Of a stretch of DNA of 64,000 bases, positions 59,419-64,000 are shown piece by piece. The position numbers were made by a program, and so were the translations under genes. The stretch's first letter is position 1; each line of letters begins with the position of its first letter. This DNA is from Phycisphaerales bacterium (lineage in GTDB: Bacteria; Bacteroidota; Bacteroidia; Chitinophagales; Chitinophagaceae), in NCBI GenBank assembly GCA_030054025.1, contig JASGCQ010000001.1, positions 24,461 through 88,460 on the forward strand. The letters run 5' to 3'. A model generated the notes under the pieces. It had not been told where the DNA came from and made no database searches. It worked only from the letters and a program-made list of their open reading frames with translations.

Positions 59419-61257
59419 ATGTCTCCCATCGCATCAAAATCCAAATATATTATAACCTTTCTCTTTGGGGCTTTGTTGTTTGCAATACCCCATGTTCTTT
59501 TTGCTCAAAACAAACAAGAAGAAGCCAGAAATTTTTTGGACAATAAAGAGTATGCTAAAGCAGCATTGCTCTATAAAGAATTATTCAGCCAGCAACCAGA
59601 CAATAAAGAAGTATATCAAGACTATCTAATGACCTTGATGGGGATGAAGGATTATAAGCATGCAGCAGATTTGGTAACACAACAATTAAAAAGGTACAGC
59701 AATAACCCCAACTATTTGATAGACTTAGGGAATGTATATAAAGAAGAAAAAAAAGATAAAAAAGCAAACGAATTATTTGAAAATGCCCTCCAATATGTCA
59801 ATGGCGATGATTTATTGACCCAGCAAATGGCGAATAATTTCAGCACCACCGGCAACGACGAATGGGCTATAAAAGTATATGAAAGGGCTATTCAATTTAC
59901 ACAATCTTCCATGCAATACAGCTCCGCCTTAGCAAGATTGTATAACCGTAGCGGCGATGTAGAAAAAGCTATAAAAATAATAATTGAAAGTAGCCAACAA
60001 GGAATGCCTCTAATGAATGGTGATGAAACGATAGAGACTACTCTTTTAGAGATTGTGGACAAAGATGCTGAAAAGCAAAAGAAAGCCCAGAAAGCGATTA
60101 TAAAACTCGTAATCGAGCAGCCTGACAATTACTATTATACTAACCTACTGACTTGGATATTTTCGGTTCAAGACAATTGGGATCAAGCATTTATTCAAGT
60201 ACAGGCACTCGAGAAAAGAAGTACCGATAAAGGACGTTTACTCATGGAATTTGCCGCAAACGCCGCAAAGAAGAATGAATATGAGATTGCTGAAAAGGCT
60301 TACAATATCGTTATTGGCTATGGCAATACACATTCTCGATATAAAATGGTGCGCGAAGCTTTATTGCAAATGCAATTATCCAAAATTGAAAACAATCCTT
60401 CTCCTTCAAAAGTTGACATCGCTAATCTGTCTAAAGCTTACACCGATTTTCTGAGCGAATACCCTGATGGATTTGGTCGCCCAATAATTAATGATTACGC
60501 CTTGTTAGAAGCGCAATATGACAATAATATGCCTCATGCTATTGAACTGCTCAATAAGGCAATTAGTCAAAAAATGGGTGACAAATTTTTCATGGGCAAT
60601 TGCAAATTACAGTTGGGCGACTATTATATTATTACCGGCAAAGTATGGGACGCCGCGTTGATGTATGCCCAAGTGGATAAGGCTTTTAGAGAAGATGCTA
60701 TGGGCGAAGAGGCGCGATTCAGAAATGCGAAATTATCGTATTACCAAAACGATTTTGAACAAGCCCAAGGTCAGTTATCGGTATTAAAAGCATCTACTTC
60801 TGAGCTCATAGCCAACGATGCTTTGTTCTTGTCGGTATTGATTACCGAAAATGTACCTCCTGATAGTAATTTGGTTCCCTTAAAACGATTTGCTTTTGCC
60901 GATTTATTGTTATTTCAAAATAAAGATGTAGAGGCAGAGGCACTATTAGATAGTATTGCGCATAATTTCCCCAAAAATCCTTTGGCGGACGATATTTTAC
61001 TTTTGCGGAGCAAAATTGCCCTGAAGCATAAAAATTATCCCAAAGCCATTGATTATTTAAAACAAGTCATAGAACAGCACGGTAAGGACGTATTGGCGGA
61101 TGATGCACTGATGCAACTTGCCGCTATTCAACAGGGCTTTTTAAAACAAAAAGAAGAGGCCCAAAAATATTACGAACAGCTAATTCTGGATTATCCAGGC
61201 AGTAGCTTTATTCGGCAAGCGAGGGAGCAGTTAAAACTGTTAGGAACAATAAATTAA
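59419..61257 (+). CDS. TPR-repeat exported protein
   Basis: Multiple TPRs (e.g. 'NPNYLIDLGNVYKEEKKDKKANELFENALQY', 'AAIQQGFLKQKEEAQKYYEQLILDYPGSSF'). Confidence 0.8.
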   Translation: MSPIASKSKYIITFLFGALLFAIPHVLFAQNKQEEARNFLDNKEYAKAALLYKELFSQQPDNKEVYQDYLMTLMGMKDYKHAADLVTQQLKRYSNNPNYLIDLGNVYKEEKKDKKANELFENALQYVNGDDLLTQQMANNFSTTGNDEWAIKVYERAIQFTQSSMQYSSALARLYNRSGDVEKAIKIIIESSQQGMPLMNGDETIETTLLEIVDKDAEKQKKAQKAIIKLVIEQPDNYYYTNLLTWIFSVQDNWDQAFIQVQALEKRSTDKGRLLMEFAANAAKKNEYEIAEKAYNIVIGYGNTHSRYKMVREALLQMQLSKIENNPSPSKVDIANLSKAYTDFLSEYPDGFGRPIINDYALLEAQYDNNMPHAIELLNKAISQKMGDKFFMGNCKLQLGDYYIITGKVWDAALMYAQVDKAFREDAMGEEARFRNAKLSYYQNDFEQAQGQLSVLKASTSELIANDALFLSVLITENVPPDSNLVPLKRFAFADLLLFQNKDVEAEALLDSIAHNFPKNPLADDILLLRSKIALKHKNYPKAIDYLKQVIEQHGKDVLADDALMQLAAIQQGFLKQKEEAQKYYEQLILDYPGSSFIRQAREQLKLLGTIN

Positions 61258-61277
61258 GTTGACACAAGCTAAATAAC

Positions 61278-61307
61278 AAGCACCACAAGAATTTTTCTGT
61301 GGTGCTT
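61278..61307. terminator. Bidirectional terminator between TPR gene and atpC
   Basis: AAGCACCACA...TGTGGTGCTT. Confidence 0.75.
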
Positions 61308-61334
61308 AATAATTTTATACAAATAATTTTTGAA

Positions 61335-61604
61335 TTACCCCAAAGCATTAGCATCTTCTATCAATACAGAAACTTTGTTATTCAACACTTCGGCAAAACC
61401 TCCAGTGATTTCATACAATTCTGTATTGTTCTTGTCTTTTAAAATTTTCATTTTACCAGCACCCAAAGAAGCTATCATTGGAGCGTGTTTTTCTAAAATT
61501 TCGAAAGAGCCTTCAATGCCTGGCAATTGAATACCGTAAACATTACCGCTATATACTTTGTGTTCGGGAGTGAGAATTTCTAATTGCATGATAAGTGATT
61601 TCAA
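61335..61604 (-). CDS. atpC: ATP synthase F1 subunit epsilon
   Basis: MQLEILTPEHKVYSGNVYGIQLPGIEGSFEILEKHAPMIASLGAGKMKI. Confidence 0.93.
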   Translation of the reverse strand: MKSLIMQLEILTPEHKVYSGNVYGIQLPGIEGSFEILEKHAPMIASLGAGKMKILKDKNNTELYEITGGFAEVLNNKVSVLIEDANALG

Positions 61605-61605
61605 A

Positions 61606-61649
61606 ATTTGAAAATTTGAAAATGACTTTGCATCCTCAAATTTTCAAAT
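61606..61649. repeat. Perfect 14-bp inverted repeat between atpD and atpC
   Basis: ATTTGAAAATTTGA (61606-61619) / TCAAATTTTCAAAT (61636-61649). Confidence 0.75.
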
Positions 61650-61656
61650 CGGATAA

Positions 61657-63162
<1,506 letters not shown>

Positions 63163-63474
63163 CTATGATAATATTAAAAAGAATTATTGTTGGAAAATTT
63201 TGCGCAAAAGTAAGTCTATATTACTAAAGTGCAAAAATTGATTTGACTAAAAATATTTTTGCGATATGCAATATCAAAAGTTGCTTAATCCCAGATTTTG
63301 CAGTAGCGGTATTTTTGAATAATCTGACACAAAAACACCCTCTTTTTTGAAAATTTATTGTTGATATTATAGATTGATAATCAAATGTTTACAATGTATA
63401 TTTTCTCCTAATTTGCAGTTGAAATTTCCACAAAAAGCTGTCAATAGATACCTACTGAAAAATCTAGGATAAAT

Positions 63475-63733
63475 TTATTCATCCAAAATATCTTCATTTA
63501 TAGGCTCATCAGGCAAAAAATCCTTAGAAGCAGCCTATTTCTTCAGCTAATTTATTGCGATGGTTAAGGTTGTACTTACTTGGATGCTTTGGACTTTCTA
63601 TTTGACCGATAAAACCTTTTGTAAGATTGAGCACATTTGCTATGTACTCTTGAGATAAACCTTTCTGGTGTCTCAATTGAATCACTTTATCAATTATAGC
63701 TATTTCAAACTTTGTTTTGCGCACCCTTACCAT
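63475..63733 (-). pseudogene. XRE-family HTH regulator with C-terminal +1 frameshift
   Basis: ORF 63524..63733 (KVIQLRHQKGLSQEYIANVLNLTKGFIGQIESPKHPSKYNLNHRNKLAEEIGC) continues after a 1-nt shift as SKDFLPDEPINEDILDE*. Confidence 0.65.
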
Positions 63734-63898
63734 AACGGATGCAATAACTTCAAAAAAAATATATGTTCTTAGCTATTATTAAGAAAATTACATTTGAATT
63801 AGAAAAAACAAATTATTATGATTCTTACAAAATCTCGTCGCCTACCTGAATTATTAACAAAAGATTGACTACCTTTTCCTTTATAAAAAAATTCTGTT

Positions 63899-64000
63899 AT
63901 GAAAAATATACTCTGCATACTATTCCTACTCTTCTGTTTCACCAGCAGCCAAGCTCAATACCTCGACGGCTTAGACCCTACTTTTGGAGACAAGGGTGTG
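63899..64000 (+). CDS. Start of a delta-60 repeat exported protein (truncated by window end)
   Basis: MKNILCILFLLFCFTSSQAQYLDGLDPTFGDKGV: signal peptide plus LDxxFGxxG motif. Confidence 0.7.
   Translation, partial: MKNILCILFLLFCFTSSQAQYLDGLDPTFGDKGV

Overview
The window is a chromosomal segment from a Bacteroidota genome, probably Chitinophagaceae or Sphingobacteriia-like. The assignment rests on TAnnTTTG promoters, type IX secretion (T9SS) C-terminal sorting domains, PorP/SprF, a MurF-Alr fusion and BatA/DUF58 genes. Most of it is conserved core genome: rpsF-rpsR-rplI; L,D-transpeptidase, rbfA and a LolC/E-type permease; tRNA-Leu(GAG); a long S10/spc ribosomal protein cluster from rpsJ to secY-map; pyrC, pyrG, murF-alr, ftsK; rpmH-rnpA-yidD; glmM; lon; atpC-atpD. 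Accessory genes include three T9SS cargo proteins, one of them a PPAD-like peptidylarginine deiminase next to a CtlX-type amidinotransferase-fold hydrolase. There is also a PorP/SprF plus OmpA-type pair. The most notable observations are: (1) a NYN/LabA-type putative RNase gene inserted between rplB and rpsS; (2) rnpA with no ATG/GTG/TTG before its conserved N-terminus, implying an ATT start; (3) several decaying or interrupted genes recoverable by reading across frames (acyl-CoA thioesterase, a small exported protein, a membrane protein split by an in-frame TAG, an XRE regulator with a C-terminal frameshift); (4) an extended promoter motif TTTG-N19/20-TACYTTTGCRRTCC shared by ribosomal and tRNA units; (5) an intergenic AGCTCCACCTACC-type repeat cluster downstream of lon. 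No CRISPR array, prophage or transposase was seen. All family assignments come from reading motifs by eye; no database search was run.
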